DNA of 64,000 bases from Fimousia sp036311565 (GTDB lineage: Bacteria; Bacillota; Clostridia; Lachnospirales; Lachnospiraceae), in assembly GCA_036311565.1 (NCBI GenBank), contig JAXJPR010000009.1, forward strand, positions 1 through 64,000, written 5' to 3'. The notes under the pieces are model-generated. The model had not been told where the DNA came from. It saw only the letters and a program-made list of their open reading frames with translations, and searched no databases. This document shows, one piece after another, positions 25,940-33,884 of this stretch (positions are counted from its first letter, which is position 1; the number at the start of each line of letters is the position of its first letter). The translations under genes and the position numbers were made by a program.

Positions 25940-26647
25940 CTAAGCTAAACCTAAACGCTTATATACTTCGATGTAAGCTTCCCGAACATTGCCCATATCC
26001 CGGCGAAAACGGTCTTTATCTAATTTTTCATTTGTATCTACATCCCATAGGCGGCATGTATCCGGTGAAATTTCATCCGCCAGAATAATCTGGTCTTTGT
26101 AACGCCCAAACTCAATTTTAAAATCTATCAAACGAATCTTCTTTTCTTCAAAAATTTCAATTAATGCTTCATTAATTCGAAAAGCATATTCTGTAATTTT
26201 ATCAATTTCTTCTCTTGTAGCAATTCCCAATGCAATAGCGAAATAATCATTAATAAATGGATCTCCCAGTGCATCATCTTTATAACTAAACTCCAATGTC
26301 GGACAGAGCAATTCATATCCTTCCGTAATTCCTAACTTTTTCGAAAAGCTTCCTGCAGCAGTATTACGTATAATTACTTCCAGTGGAATAATTTCAACTT
26401 TCTTTACGACTGTCTGCCTGTCACTTAATTCCTGAACATAATGTGTGGGAATTCCCTTTTCTTCTAAACGTTTAAAGATGTAATTTGTCATACGATTATT
26501 AACAGCACCTTTTCCGATAATGCTCCCTTTTTTCTCACCATTAAATGCGGTTGCGTCATCTTTATAGTCTACGATTAGTAAGTCTGGGTCATCAGTTTTA
26601 AAAACTTTCTTTGCTTTACCTTCGTATAGCTGTTCTCTTTTTTCCAT
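25940..26647 (-). CDS. purC: phosphoribosylaminoimidazole-succinocarboxamide synthase
   Basis: A 235-residue SAICAR synthetase, joining CAIR and aspartate with ATP. YEGKAKKVFKTDDPDLLIVD opens the protein, FNGEKKGSIIGKG is the nucleotide loop, and IRNTAAGSFSKKLGI and LADEISPDTCRLWD are family signatures. The ATG at 26647 fits the AAAGG site with about 8-nt spacing; a GTG 9 nt upstream overlaps that site and is less likely. It is the first gene of the purine run. The 269 nt upstream show no recognised riboswitch and only weak promoter-like sequences. Confidence 0.96.
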   Translation of the reverse strand: MEKREQLYEGKAKKVFKTDDPDLLIVDYKDDATAFNGEKKGSIIGKGAVNNRMTNYIFKRLEEKGIPTHYVQELSDRQTVVKKVEIIPLEVIIRNTAAGSFSKKLGITEGYELLCPTLEFSYKDDALGDPFINDYFAIALGIATREEIDKITEYAFRINEALIEIFEEKKIRLIDFKIEFGRYKDQIILADEISPDTCRLWDVDTNEKLDKDRFRRDMGNVREAYIEVYKRLGLA

Positions 26648-26860
26648 AAATGACACCTTTCTACATAAAATCTATTCATAATCAAAAGTCATATTCTTTC
26701 TCATACGACTCTTTATACTATATCCTTTAAAATGTTATCATACTTTATAGACAAAAGCAAACCACATTTCCTACAAATAATTGACGCAGATTTTTATTTT
26801 TTTTATATTTTATCCAAAAATATTTACTTATTTTTCATATTTTCTTTTCATAAATATAGT

Positions 26861-26887
26861 AAAAACCCGACAAAACGCCGGGTTTTT
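26861..26887 (-). terminator. terminator after the sensor kinase gene
   Basis: AAAAACCCG pairs with CGGGTTTTT (26879-26887 with 26861-26869); reading left the 3' arm ends in the U-run. Confidence 0.9.
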
Positions 26888-26916
26888 CTGTAAAACTTAA
26901 AAATAACTTTATCTAT

Positions 26917-29037
26917 TTATGATCTTTTTAAAAATGAAATCTCTACAGTAAACTGATCTCCATCTATTTTGACTTTAAAGTCTCCTCCACAGAGTCTGGT
27001 AAAACTTTCTGCTATGGACAATCCAAGCCCACTTCCCTCAGTAGTCCTTGATTTGTCCCCTCTAAAAAACCGCTCCAGGATTTCTTCTTCTGTAAACTGC
27101 ATTCGATAAGAAGCCGTATTTTTCATGGTCAATTTCCATTTTCCATCTTCTCCCCCAATTCTAATAAAAATTCTAGAGCCTTTTAACGAATATTTCAATG
27201 CATTTTCCAATACATTCTGCACCACCCGGTACATCCGATTGGCATCTCCTTCAAAATGCGCCTGTGAAGTCTCAAATTCTGTAACGATTTCAAATCCACT
27301 GTCCCTGATCTTATCTTCCATTTCGACCATGGTCTGTTCTACCAGTTTTCTCATATCCAGGATAGAAAAATCTACATCTGCATTTCCACTGGTGGTTTTT
27401 GCAAGGTCAAATAAGTCTACAACAATATTTTTTAGTCGTTCCGATTTTCTTTCTAAAATAGCAACATAATCCCTTGCTTCTGCTGATAATGACTTATCTT
27501 TGGAAAGTAGATCTACATAGCTGATGATAGAAGTCAATGGTGTTTTCAAATCATGAGAAACATTTGTAATCAGATTAATCTTCATCCGCTCTCCTTTTAA
27601 CTGTTCCTCAACACTCTTTTCCATTCCCTGCCCTATGCTTTCCAGATCTTTTGTCGCCTTATAATAAAGAGATTCTTTATCAATATCAGTCTGCGCCCTT
27701 AAATTACCATTGGAAATTTCATAAATCTGCTGCAGTACTTTTTCCAAATCTAACAAATCCTGAATGTCTCTTTGATAGTCCTGGAACAGCTTTTTAAATA
27801 ACAGTACCATTGCGCAGCCCAGTATGATTCCCATTGGAAAGAAGATAATCAACGTCCATATGGTACAAATGACACCTGCAATTCCCACAACAATCAGGCT
27901 TCTTCGCTTTCTGATGAATTCTTTTTCTTTTTTCGTCAATGTACTGGACTGTTTGTTCTTCCAGAAATCCCATTCTTCTTTTTGATGCACCAGTGCTTCT
28001 TTGGTAAAATGCAGAGCCTTATAACACACTGCACTCTTTAATAATTTATGTTCTTTGATTCTGCGAACAATCGAAATAAAGCAATAGACACAAAGCAATT
28101 CTAAGATCAACGTTCCCACAATACACCATTCAACCAGATATGCTCCGCTATCCTCCATACAAATTGCTCCAATGCCTGCTCCACAAAATACACACCCAGT
28201 AGCAATTGAGATGAAAGCAAACAGTAACATTTCTAACCAGATGCCATCCGTCCATGTCCCAAATCTGCTCCTTGCTTTTGGTGAAGCGGTTATGATTATC
28301 GTCAATAAAGAAACCAATATCACACCTACATAAATGCTCATATTTCTTGCATAATTTTTACATGCATTCATCCAACTGGTCCATGCATCTTCCGCCACTT
28401 GATATTGCTGCTTCGGAATCCTTATGGTCAGATCCATTGTTTTTACATTTTTTAAGTCTGCCGGATTTTCAGGATCATTATAATACAGGGTATCTGTTGT
28501 AATATAATCATCATTTTTCTCTCGATGTGCTGTCAGCTGCAGATAATACTCATATGATGTTCGATATGTTTCTTTTTCCTTATCCCAATATTCTCCACTT
28601 TCCTTTTCTACATATGCATCCACATCAAAAATGCCTTTTCCAAGTGCTTTGTCTTTTTTTGTGATTTTATCTCCGTACTGAATTTTTTGTATCTTCGTTT
28701 TGTCTTTTCTTTTAATCGTTCCTTCGATATCCACATTTAAGTTGACAACGTCCTCTTTGTCACTGACAGAACCAAATGTTCCATCCTTAAGATACTTTTT
28801 GATATTGGTATCCAGAATAGAAAAACAATAACTGTCATATGAACTGCTATCCTCGAACTTTTCACCACGGAAATAATCAGAAAAATCAAATGCTGTTCCG
28901 ATTACTTTCTCTCCTTTTCTTAGCTCTTCAATGATTGCACACGTACTCTGTATACCAAAATATGTGCTCACAAGGATTATGGTCACTGCAATCCACATCA
29001 TGAGTTGTCGGCTAATATTTTTCCATTTTATATCCAA
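26917..29037 (-). CDS. membrane sensor histidine kinase
   Basis: A 706-residue sensor kinase. A first membrane helix (WIAVTIILVSTYFGI) is followed by about 200 extracellular residues, then about four more membrane segments between residues 235 and 410. The cytoplasmic core has the H-box NVSHDLKTPLTSIISYVDLL near residue 490 with the phospho-acceptor His, the N-box VLENALKYSL, and the G-box GSGLGLSIAES near 680. The stimulus is unknown; no transporter is adjacent. The gene overlaps the response regulator by 26 nt. The annotated start is a TTG with only GGGG nearby; ATG at 29001 is the alternative. Confidence 0.93.
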   Translation of the reverse strand: MDIKWKNISRQLMMWIAVTIILVSTYFGIQSTCAIIEELRKGEKVIGTAFDFSDYFRGEKFEDSSSYDSYCFSILDTNIKKYLKDGTFGSVSDKEDVVNLNVDIEGTIKRKDKTKIQKIQYGDKITKKDKALGKGIFDVDAYVEKESGEYWDKEKETYRTSYEYYLQLTAHREKNDDYITTDTLYYNDPENPADLKNVKTMDLTIRIPKQQYQVAEDAWTSWMNACKNYARNMSIYVGVILVSLLTIIITASPKARSRFGTWTDGIWLEMLLFAFISIATGCVFCGAGIGAICMEDSGAYLVEWCIVGTLILELLCVYCFISIVRRIKEHKLLKSAVCYKALHFTKEALVHQKEEWDFWKNKQSSTLTKKEKEFIRKRRSLIVVGIAGVICTIWTLIIFFPMGIILGCAMVLLFKKLFQDYQRDIQDLLDLEKVLQQIYEISNGNLRAQTDIDKESLYYKATKDLESIGQGMEKSVEEQLKGERMKINLITNVSHDLKTPLTSIISYVDLLSKDKSLSAEARDYVAILERKSERLKNIVVDLFDLAKTTSGNADVDFSILDMRKLVEQTMVEMEDKIRDSGFEIVTEFETSQAHFEGDANRMYRVVQNVLENALKYSLKGSRIFIRIGGEDGKWKLTMKNTASYRMQFTEEEILERFFRGDKSRTTEGSGLGLSIAESFTRLCGGDFKVKIDGDQFTVEISFLKRS

Positions 29038-29719
29038 TTCCCCACACCACCTTTAAATATTTTGGAACTTTCGGATTAATTTCAATTTTTTCCCGGATTC
29101 GACGAATATGTACCATAACTGTATTTTCTGTTGCAAATGCCGGTTCTTTCCAAACTCTTTCATAAATTTCCTCTGCCGAAAACACTCTTCCCCGATTTTT
29201 CATCAGCAATTCTACAATGCGATATTCAGTAGCTGTAAGCTTTACCGGTTCTCCATCCACATAGATCTGTTTTTCATCCAGATTCAGCACTAGCCCTCCA
29301 TTTTCAATAATATTCTTTTGTACGTCTTCCTCTTTTGTACAATTGCCCAGATACAAATATCTGCGCAAAGATGATTTTACTCTTGCCAATAGTTCTGCCG
29401 GCCGATATGGCTTGGAAATATAATCATCTGCTCCCATGGACAACCCTAATACTTTATCACTTTCTTCTGTCTTTGCTGATAATAATAAAATCGGAATATT
29501 TTTATCTTCCCGTATTTTCATCATGGCAGATAAGCCATCCAGTTTTGGCATCATAATATCTAAAAGAATCAGATGCACTTCTTGCTCCACCAGCTGTTCC
29601 AGAGCTTCCAACCCATTGTATGCTGTAAGCACCTGATAGCCTTCCATCTCTAACAGTTTCTTTATGGCTCTCACGATTTCTTTATCGTCATCTGCAACTA
29701 AAATGATTTCCTGGCTCAT
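29012..29719 (-). CDS. OmpR-family response regulator
   Basis: A 235-residue response regulator. The receiver has the acidic pair in VADDDKEIVRAIKKLLE, the phosphorylated Asp in LILLDIMMPKLDGLSAM, and the conserved Lys in DDYISKPYRPAELLARV. The C-terminal winged helix shows LTATEYRIVELLMKNRGRVF and ENTVMVHIRRIREKI. The ATG at 29719 follows AAGGAGGAG; the longer form starting nine codons upstream is not preferred. It is transcribed ahead of, and overlaps, its kinase partner. Confidence 0.95.
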   Translation of the reverse strand: MSQEIILVADDDKEIVRAIKKLLEMEGYQVLTAYNGLEALEQLVEQEVHLILLDIMMPKLDGLSAMMKIREDKNIPILLLSAKTEESDKVLGLSMGADDYISKPYRPAELLARVKSSLRRYLYLGNCTKEEDVQKNIIENGGLVLNLDEKQIYVDGEPVKLTATEYRIVELLMKNRGRVFSAEEIYERVWKEPAFATENTVMVHIRRIREKIEINPKVPKYLKVVWGIGYKMEKY

Positions 29720-29804
29720 AATTCTTCTCCTCCTTGTTCCTGACATGATAATAGCAAAGGAATCTTACTAGAAAGTAGATGAAATTCTAACATTTTTCTT
29801 AAAA

Positions 29805-29838
29805 AAGGCACTGCTCCACTTTCGTTTCACAGTGCCTT
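29805..29838 (-). terminator. terminator after cobU
   Basis: AAGGCACTG pairs with CAGTGCCTT (29830-29838 with 29805-29813). Reading left it is followed by TTTTAA. Confidence 0.88.
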
Positions 29839-29843
29839 ACTTT

Positions 29844-30398
29844 TTATTTGATCTGCAATGGAATCCCTGATACACTTAAATACACTTCATCACAAATACT
29901 TGCTAATATCTGGTTTACTTTTCCTGTAATGTCCGAAAAGATTCTTCCCATACGATATGCAGATACCACAGACATTCCAACCTCATTGGTCACAATGACC
30001 AGATTTTTTTTGGTTTTTTTTATTCCATGAATCAATGACTGAACTTCTTTCATAATTTCTTCTTCAATATAAGCAATATCTGCTTTTGAAAGTTCATCAT
30101 AATCTCTTTCTTCTTCCATTAGAAAGTTTGTAATTAATACTGTAATACAATCCAACAAAATCGTTCCATAGGAAGTATCCCTTACTTCTGCTTCCAAATC
30201 CCGATACCCTTCAAAGGTACCCCAGTTTGGATTTCTACGAAGTTTATGAAGACGGATTCTCTCTTCCATATCATCATCTGTTGCAATACCGGTTGCCATA
30301 TACAGTACATCATCGCCTCCTAATATGGTCGCTTTCTGTTCTGCTAACTGACTTTTTCCGCTCCTGCTTCCTCCTGTCACAAGAATCAATCTTCCCAT
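29844..30398 (-). CDS. cobU: adenosylcobinamide kinase/guanylyltransferase
   Basis: A 184-residue CobU, which phosphorylates adenosylcobinamide and adds GMP during assembly or salvage of the cobalamin lower loop. The P-loop is VTGGSRSGKSQLAEQ; the guanylylated His is in RLHKLRRNPNWGTFEG, and TILLDCITVLITNFLM is the conserved second motif. No cobS, cobT, cobC or other cobalamin gene is in the window, so it is isolated from its pathway here. AAAGGAG precedes the start; the upstream membrane protein ends 22 nt before. Confidence 0.93.
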   Translation of the reverse strand: MGRLILVTGGSRSGKSQLAEQKATILGGDDVLYMATGIATDDDMEERIRLHKLRRNPNWGTFEGYRDLEAEVRDTSYGTILLDCITVLITNFLMEEERDYDELSKADIAYIEEEIMKEVQSLIHGIKKTKKNLVIVTNEVGMSVVSAYRMGRIFSDITGKVNQILASICDEVYLSVSGIPLQIK

Positions 30399-30420
30399 AT
30401 GATCATCTCCTTTGATTCAT

Positions 30421-31212
30421 TTAATTTCCTGTTTTCCCTTGCTGTCCTTTTATTCCTAAATATAAATATACTAATATAATTCCAAAATCAATAAAAATCC
30501 ATGTCATAGAACTAAAAAATGAAATGGCAGCTGCATTTCCCATACTGTCAATAATTCCAACTGCTGTCCGGGCCATAACTGCAAAAATGAACATGTCTCG
30601 AAATGTTTCCTCTTTTCCCATCATTCTTCCGATACTTTTTCCACAGAAAGCAAAGATAACGCTTGAGAGTACATATCCAATCATCATAGAAATAAAGACA
30701 AAGACTAAAGCAATTGCAATTCCTACATAAAAGAATGGCTTCATATCTGCCAGATCCTCATTGGTAAATCTCCCTTTTCCTACATCCGCAAAATCTAATT
30801 CCATATTTTGCCCAGCCATTTCATTTTTAAGCAGCAGATTATTCTTGCTGACTAGAACTTCAAGCATCGAATTTTCATCCAAATCAGATTCTTTAAATTC
30901 TTTCACTTCATCATCTACTACGATGCGAATGCCATCTGTTTCAATTTCAATTCTGTTATCAATTGAAAATTTTCCATCTTTGTATTCAAAATCCGGCAGC
31001 GTTTCCTTAATAAAATAATCAGCTCCTCCTATACTGGCAGAAAATCCCCATAATGGCATGACATTCCCTAAAAAAGTAAGAAGGAACGATACCAGCATAA
31101 TATAAAGTACCACGGTTCTTTTTCTTACTTTTAAAACATCCCGATATTCTCTCGGTTTCATCACTGCTGTCTGAAACATTTTGATAATACCGATTTTTTC
31201 TTCTCGTTTCAT
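30421..31212 (-). CDS. DUF1189-like integral membrane protein
   Basis: A 263-residue membrane protein. One helix near residues 33-53 (VLYIMLVSFLLTFLG) is followed by about 100 extracytoplasmic residues, and three more helices lie between 160 and 255 (FFYVGIAIALVFVFISMMIG and ISFFSSMTWIFIDFGIILVY). This arrangement, an outside domain between the first and later helices, matches DUF1189-type proteins of Firmicutes. No function is known. It starts 9 nt after the DJ-1 gene and precedes cobU, so the three are probably co-transcribed. Confidence 0.7.
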   Translation of the reverse strand: MKREEKIGIIKMFQTAVMKPREYRDVLKVRKRTVVLYIMLVSFLLTFLGNVMPLWGFSASIGGADYFIKETLPDFEYKDGKFSIDNRIEIETDGIRIVVDDEVKEFKESDLDENSMLEVLVSKNNLLLKNEMAGQNMELDFADVGKGRFTNEDLADMKPFFYVGIAIALVFVFISMMIGYVLSSVIFAFCGKSIGRMMGKEETFRDMFIFAVMARTAVGIIDSMGNAAAISFFSSMTWIFIDFGIILVYLYLGIKGQQGKTGN

Positions 31213-31221
31213 ATCAATCTC

Positions 31222-31764
31222 CTAATGCACAATACTTTCCAGCACATTATCTGCTGTCTTTTTATCTTTTAATATTTCAATCATTTTTCCAGCAAATTCA
31301 ATGGCAGTTCCTAAACCACGGCTGGTAATGATCTTCCCATCCACTGCCACTTTATCATATACATAATTACTTTTTCCAAGAGCTTCTTCAAAACTTGGAT
31401 AACTGGTCGCAGTCTTTCCATCTAACAGACCAAGTTCTGCAAAGACACTTGGTGCTGCGCAAATAGCGGCAATGTAACGATCTTCATGATAATTACTTAA
31501 AATCATAGATTCCACACCTTTGTGCTCTTTTAAATTCAATGTTCCAGGCATTCCTCCCGGAAGCACGACCATATCTGCTTTTTCTTCTTTTATTTCATCA
31601 AATATAACATCTGCAATAACAGGAATCTTATGTGATCCCACCACCTGTTTTGTATCATTGATGGATACGGTTATCGTCTCAATCTGAGCACGTCTTAACA
31701 GATCAACGACCGTAAGTCCTTCGATTTCTTCAAAACCATCTGCTAAAAATACAAAAACTTTCAT
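31222..31764 (-). CDS. DJ-1/PfpI family protein
   Basis: A 180-residue DJ-1 superfamily protein. The conserved Glu lies in FVFLADGFEEIEGLTVVDLL and the reactive Cys at the nucleophile elbow in YIAAICAAPSVFAELGLL. ITSRGLGTAIEFAGKMIEIL is the usual C-terminal motif. Relatives act on glyoxal-damaged molecules or as stress chaperones; which applies here is not known. AGGAGG precedes the ATG. Confidence 0.9.
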   Translation of the reverse strand: MKVFVFLADGFEEIEGLTVVDLLRRAQIETITVSINDTKQVVGSHKIPVIADVIFDEIKEEKADMVVLPGGMPGTLNLKEHKGVESMILSNYHEDRYIAAICAAPSVFAELGLLDGKTATSYPSFEEALGKSNYVYDKVAVDGKIITSRGLGTAIEFAGKMIEILKDKKTADNVLESIVH

Positions 31765-31849
31765 TCTATATACCTCCTGTACGTATGATTCTTTCTTTCC
31801 TTTCTTATTATCCAGTCCCCTCTCTCACCTTTTGGGTAATAAGAACTGC

Positions 31850-31879
31850 TTGACAATTTTCTTGCCTAAGTTATATTAT
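31850..31879 (+). promoter_or_regulatory. promoter of the CYTH-domain gene
   Basis: Perfect TTGACA (31850-31855), 18-bp spacer, TATTAT (31874-31879). TATATT at 31872 with 16-bp spacing is an equally possible -10. The leader would be about 55 nt. Confidence 0.75.
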
Positions 31880-31941
31880 ACTTCATGTAATTTACTTTTG
31901 GCAAGCAGGTTCCCATCCGCATACCAGAGAGGAGTGTAAAT

Positions 31942-32430
31942 ATGGAAATTGAACGTAAATATTTATTAAAACGTCCACCCCGTCACCTGTCAGAATATAA
32001 GCATTCCATCATTCAGCAGGCATATTTGTGTACAGAACCAGTCATTCGCATTCGTAAAAAAGATGATAATTACATTTTTACATATAAATCTGCCGGATTA
32101 ATGGAACGAGAAGAATTAGAAGTTCCATTAACAAAAGAAAGCTATGAACATCTGTTAAAAAAATGCGATGGCAATATTATTTCTAAAATCCGTTATTATC
32201 TGCCCTTGGATTCAGGATTTTTGGCAGAAGTCGATGTATTCCAGCATGGTTTTGATGGCCTTGTAATCGCTGAAGTGGAATTTCCAGACCGTGAGGCAGC
32301 GAATCATTTTGTACCTCCAACATGGCTTTCCAATGATGTAACAGCGGATGCAAGATTTCAAAACAGCAATTTATGTATGATGTCTGAAAGCGAACGCATC
32401 ACTTTATTAAAAGAAATTTTACTTAACTGA
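31942..32430 (+). CDS. CYTH domain protein (triphosphate-binding tunnel fold)
   Basis: A 162-residue CYTH protein. The signature MEIERKYLLKRPP gives the ExExK-type metal and phosphate-binding start. Charged strands follow, with VIRIRKKDDNYIFTYKSAG lining the tunnel, EREELEVPLT, and AEVDVFQHGFDGLVIAEVEF with alternating acidic residues. Bacterial members are triphosphatases or bind polyphosphorylated nucleotides. No CHAD domain is attached. AGAGAGGAG precedes the start. The substrate is open. Confidence 0.9.
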   Translation: MEIERKYLLKRPPRHLSEYKHSIIQQAYLCTEPVIRIRKKDDNYIFTYKSAGLMEREELEVPLTKESYEHLLKKCDGNIISKIRYYLPLDSGFLAEVDVFQHGFDGLVIAEVEFPDREAANHFVPPTWLSNDVTADARFQNSNLCMMSESERITLLKEILLN

Positions 32431-32444
32431 TTTTATCAGACGAT

Positions 32445-32530
32445 AAAAAACCCAGTGTAAACTAAAAACCCCCAATAAATCAGATTTTATATCTGGCTTA
32501 TCGAGGGCCATTTATTACACTGGATTTTTT
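32445..32530. terminator. nested bidirectional terminator between CYTH and 5-FTHF cyclo-ligase genes
   Basis: An outer stem pairs AAAAAACCCAGTGTAA (32445-32460) with TTACACTGGATTTTTT (32515-32530), with one mismatch. A second hairpin sits inside, with CAGAT/ATCTG (32481-32485 with 32491-32495) plus ATAA/TTAT. A- and T-runs flank both ends, so it can stop both convergent transcripts. Its right arm overlaps the last five codons of the cyclo-ligase gene. Confidence 0.82.
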
Positions 32531-33093
32531 ATATGTAAAATTCCTTTTTGGCTAATGACCTGATCCATTGTAATATCAAGAGAAGTTACTGGCACATTTT
32601 TCTCCATAATTTCCTCAAAACATACAATTGCTTTTATCATCTTAGTTCCGGACAGATACCGGTCATAATATCCTGCTCCATGTCCCATTCGATTTCCATA
32701 TTTGTCACAAGTTACACATGGTATGATTCCATACGTCAATTCTTCTTTTTTCATAACTTCTGTTTCTTTTTTGGGCTCTAAGATTCCATAGGCACCTGGC
32801 TGCAGATCGTCCATAGAATGAATGTTTCGTACTTCCATAACTCCTTTTTGAATACAGAGAGGGACTCCAACTTTTTTTCCTTTTTTAAGAGCATCTTTTA
32901 AAATCTCATATGTCTCAACTTCTTTACCAAAACTAACATAACAAAAAATTGTTTCTGCTTCTTTATATTCTCTGCTCTTTATCACATGATTTTGAATCAT
33001 GGAACTTTCTCTTGTAATCCACTCCTTAGAATAAGAAGACAGTTTTTGAGAAACTATTTTCCGTATCATCTGCTTTTCTTCTTTTATACCCAT
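32515..33093 (-). CDS. 5-formyltetrahydrofolate cyclo-ligase
   Basis: A 192-residue enzyme that converts 5-formyl-THF to 5,10-methenyl-THF with ATP, returning a storage form of folate to one-carbon metabolism. The family signature GNRMGHGAGYYDRYL lies near residue 137. ETIFCYVSFGKEVET and KKVGVPLC are typical strands of the N-terminal half. It starts 17 nt after ung ends and uses an AAAGGAA site. This family is often called MTHFS or YgfA. Confidence 0.94.
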   Translation of the reverse strand: MGIKEEKQMIRKIVSQKLSSYSKEWITRESSMIQNHVIKSREYKEAETIFCYVSFGKEVETYEILKDALKKGKKVGVPLCIQKGVMEVRNIHSMDDLQPGAYGILEPKKETEVMKKEELTYGIIPCVTCDKYGNRMGHGAGYYDRYLSGTKMIKAIVCFEEIMEKNVPVTSLDITMDQVISQKGILHIKNPV

Positions 33094-33110
33094 ACTAATG
33101 GATTCCTTTC

Positions 33111-33785
33111 TTAGATATTCTCAATTTGCCAGTCAATTGGTTCCACTCCATGTTCTTCTAAAAAAGCATTGGTCTGGCTAAAAGGTTTACTTCCAAAAAA
33201 TCCCCGATACGCAGACAGTGGACTTGGATGTGGTGCTTTTAAAATCAGATGATGGGGATTTGTCAGCATCTTTTCCTTCATCTGTGCCGGTCTTCCCCAT
33301 AAAATAAACACAATTGCCCGATCTTGTTCATTTAAGATCCGAATTGCAGCATCCGTAAATTCTTCCCAGCCGATTCCACGATGAGAATTTGCCTGGTGAG
33401 CACGAACTGTCAATACGGTATTCAGCATTAAGACCCCTTGCTGTGCCCATTTATTTAAATAACCATGATTCGGGATATAACATCCTAAATCATCATGCAA
33501 TTCCTGATAAATATTTACCAGCGATGGCGGCGGAGTCACTGGGGGTTTTACGGAGAAGCAAAGTCCATGTGCCTGTCCATCATTATGATAAGGATCCTGT
33601 CCTAAAATTACGGCCTTTACATTCTTTAAAGGAGTCAGATGAAACGCATTGAATATATCATCTGCTGGAGGAAATACCTGGTGAGTCCGATACTCCTCAT
33701 TTACTTTTAAATATAATTCTTTATAATAAGGCTTTTTATATTCTGGCTGTAAATATTTTGCCCAGTCGTTACTAATTGGCGGCAT
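33111..33785 (-). CDS. ung: uracil-DNA glycosylase, family 1
   Basis: A 224-residue family 1 UDG that removes uracil from DNA. The catalytic water-activating Asp is in VILGQDPYHNDGQAHGLCFS, and the His loop is APHPSPLSAYRGFFGSKPFS near residue 180. FILWGRPAQ is the usual strand between them. The ATG at 33785 follows AAAGGAGG and is preferred over the in-frame ATG eight codons upstream. It is likely co-transcribed with the downstream folate enzyme. Confidence 0.97.
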   Translation of the reverse strand: MPPISNDWAKYLQPEYKKPYYKELYLKVNEEYRTHQVFPPADDIFNAFHLTPLKNVKAVILGQDPYHNDGQAHGLCFSVKPPVTPPPSLVNIYQELHDDLGCYIPNHGYLNKWAQQGVLMLNTVLTVRAHQANSHRGIGWEEFTDAAIRILNEQDRAIVFILWGRPAQMKEKMLTNPHHLILKAPHPSPLSAYRGFFGSKPFSQTNAFLEEHGVEPIDWQIENI

Positions 33786-33840
33786 ATAGTTTCCTCCTTT
33801 GTCTATCATATCCTTCTTTTATTAAGGGTATTATAACACG

Positions 33841-33879
33841 AAGGTACTGATTTGAATACCTTTCAAATCAGTACCTTCT
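33841..33879. terminator. perfect 17-bp hairpin between ung and clpB
   Basis: GAAGGTACTGATTTGAA (33841-33857) pairs perfectly with TTCAAATCAGTACCTTC (33863-33879). It directly follows the clpB stop. The U-tract is better on the + strand; reading left the tail is only GTGTTATAAT, so termination of clpB may be partial. Confidence 0.7.
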
Positions 33880-33884
33880 GTTTG

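Noticed and set aside
26648..26916. Purine or PRPP riboswitch upstream of purC
   Set aside because: No conserved purine-riboswitch loop sequences or guanidine/PRPP core seen; only AT-rich DNA, a weak promoter-like region and the kinase-gene terminator.
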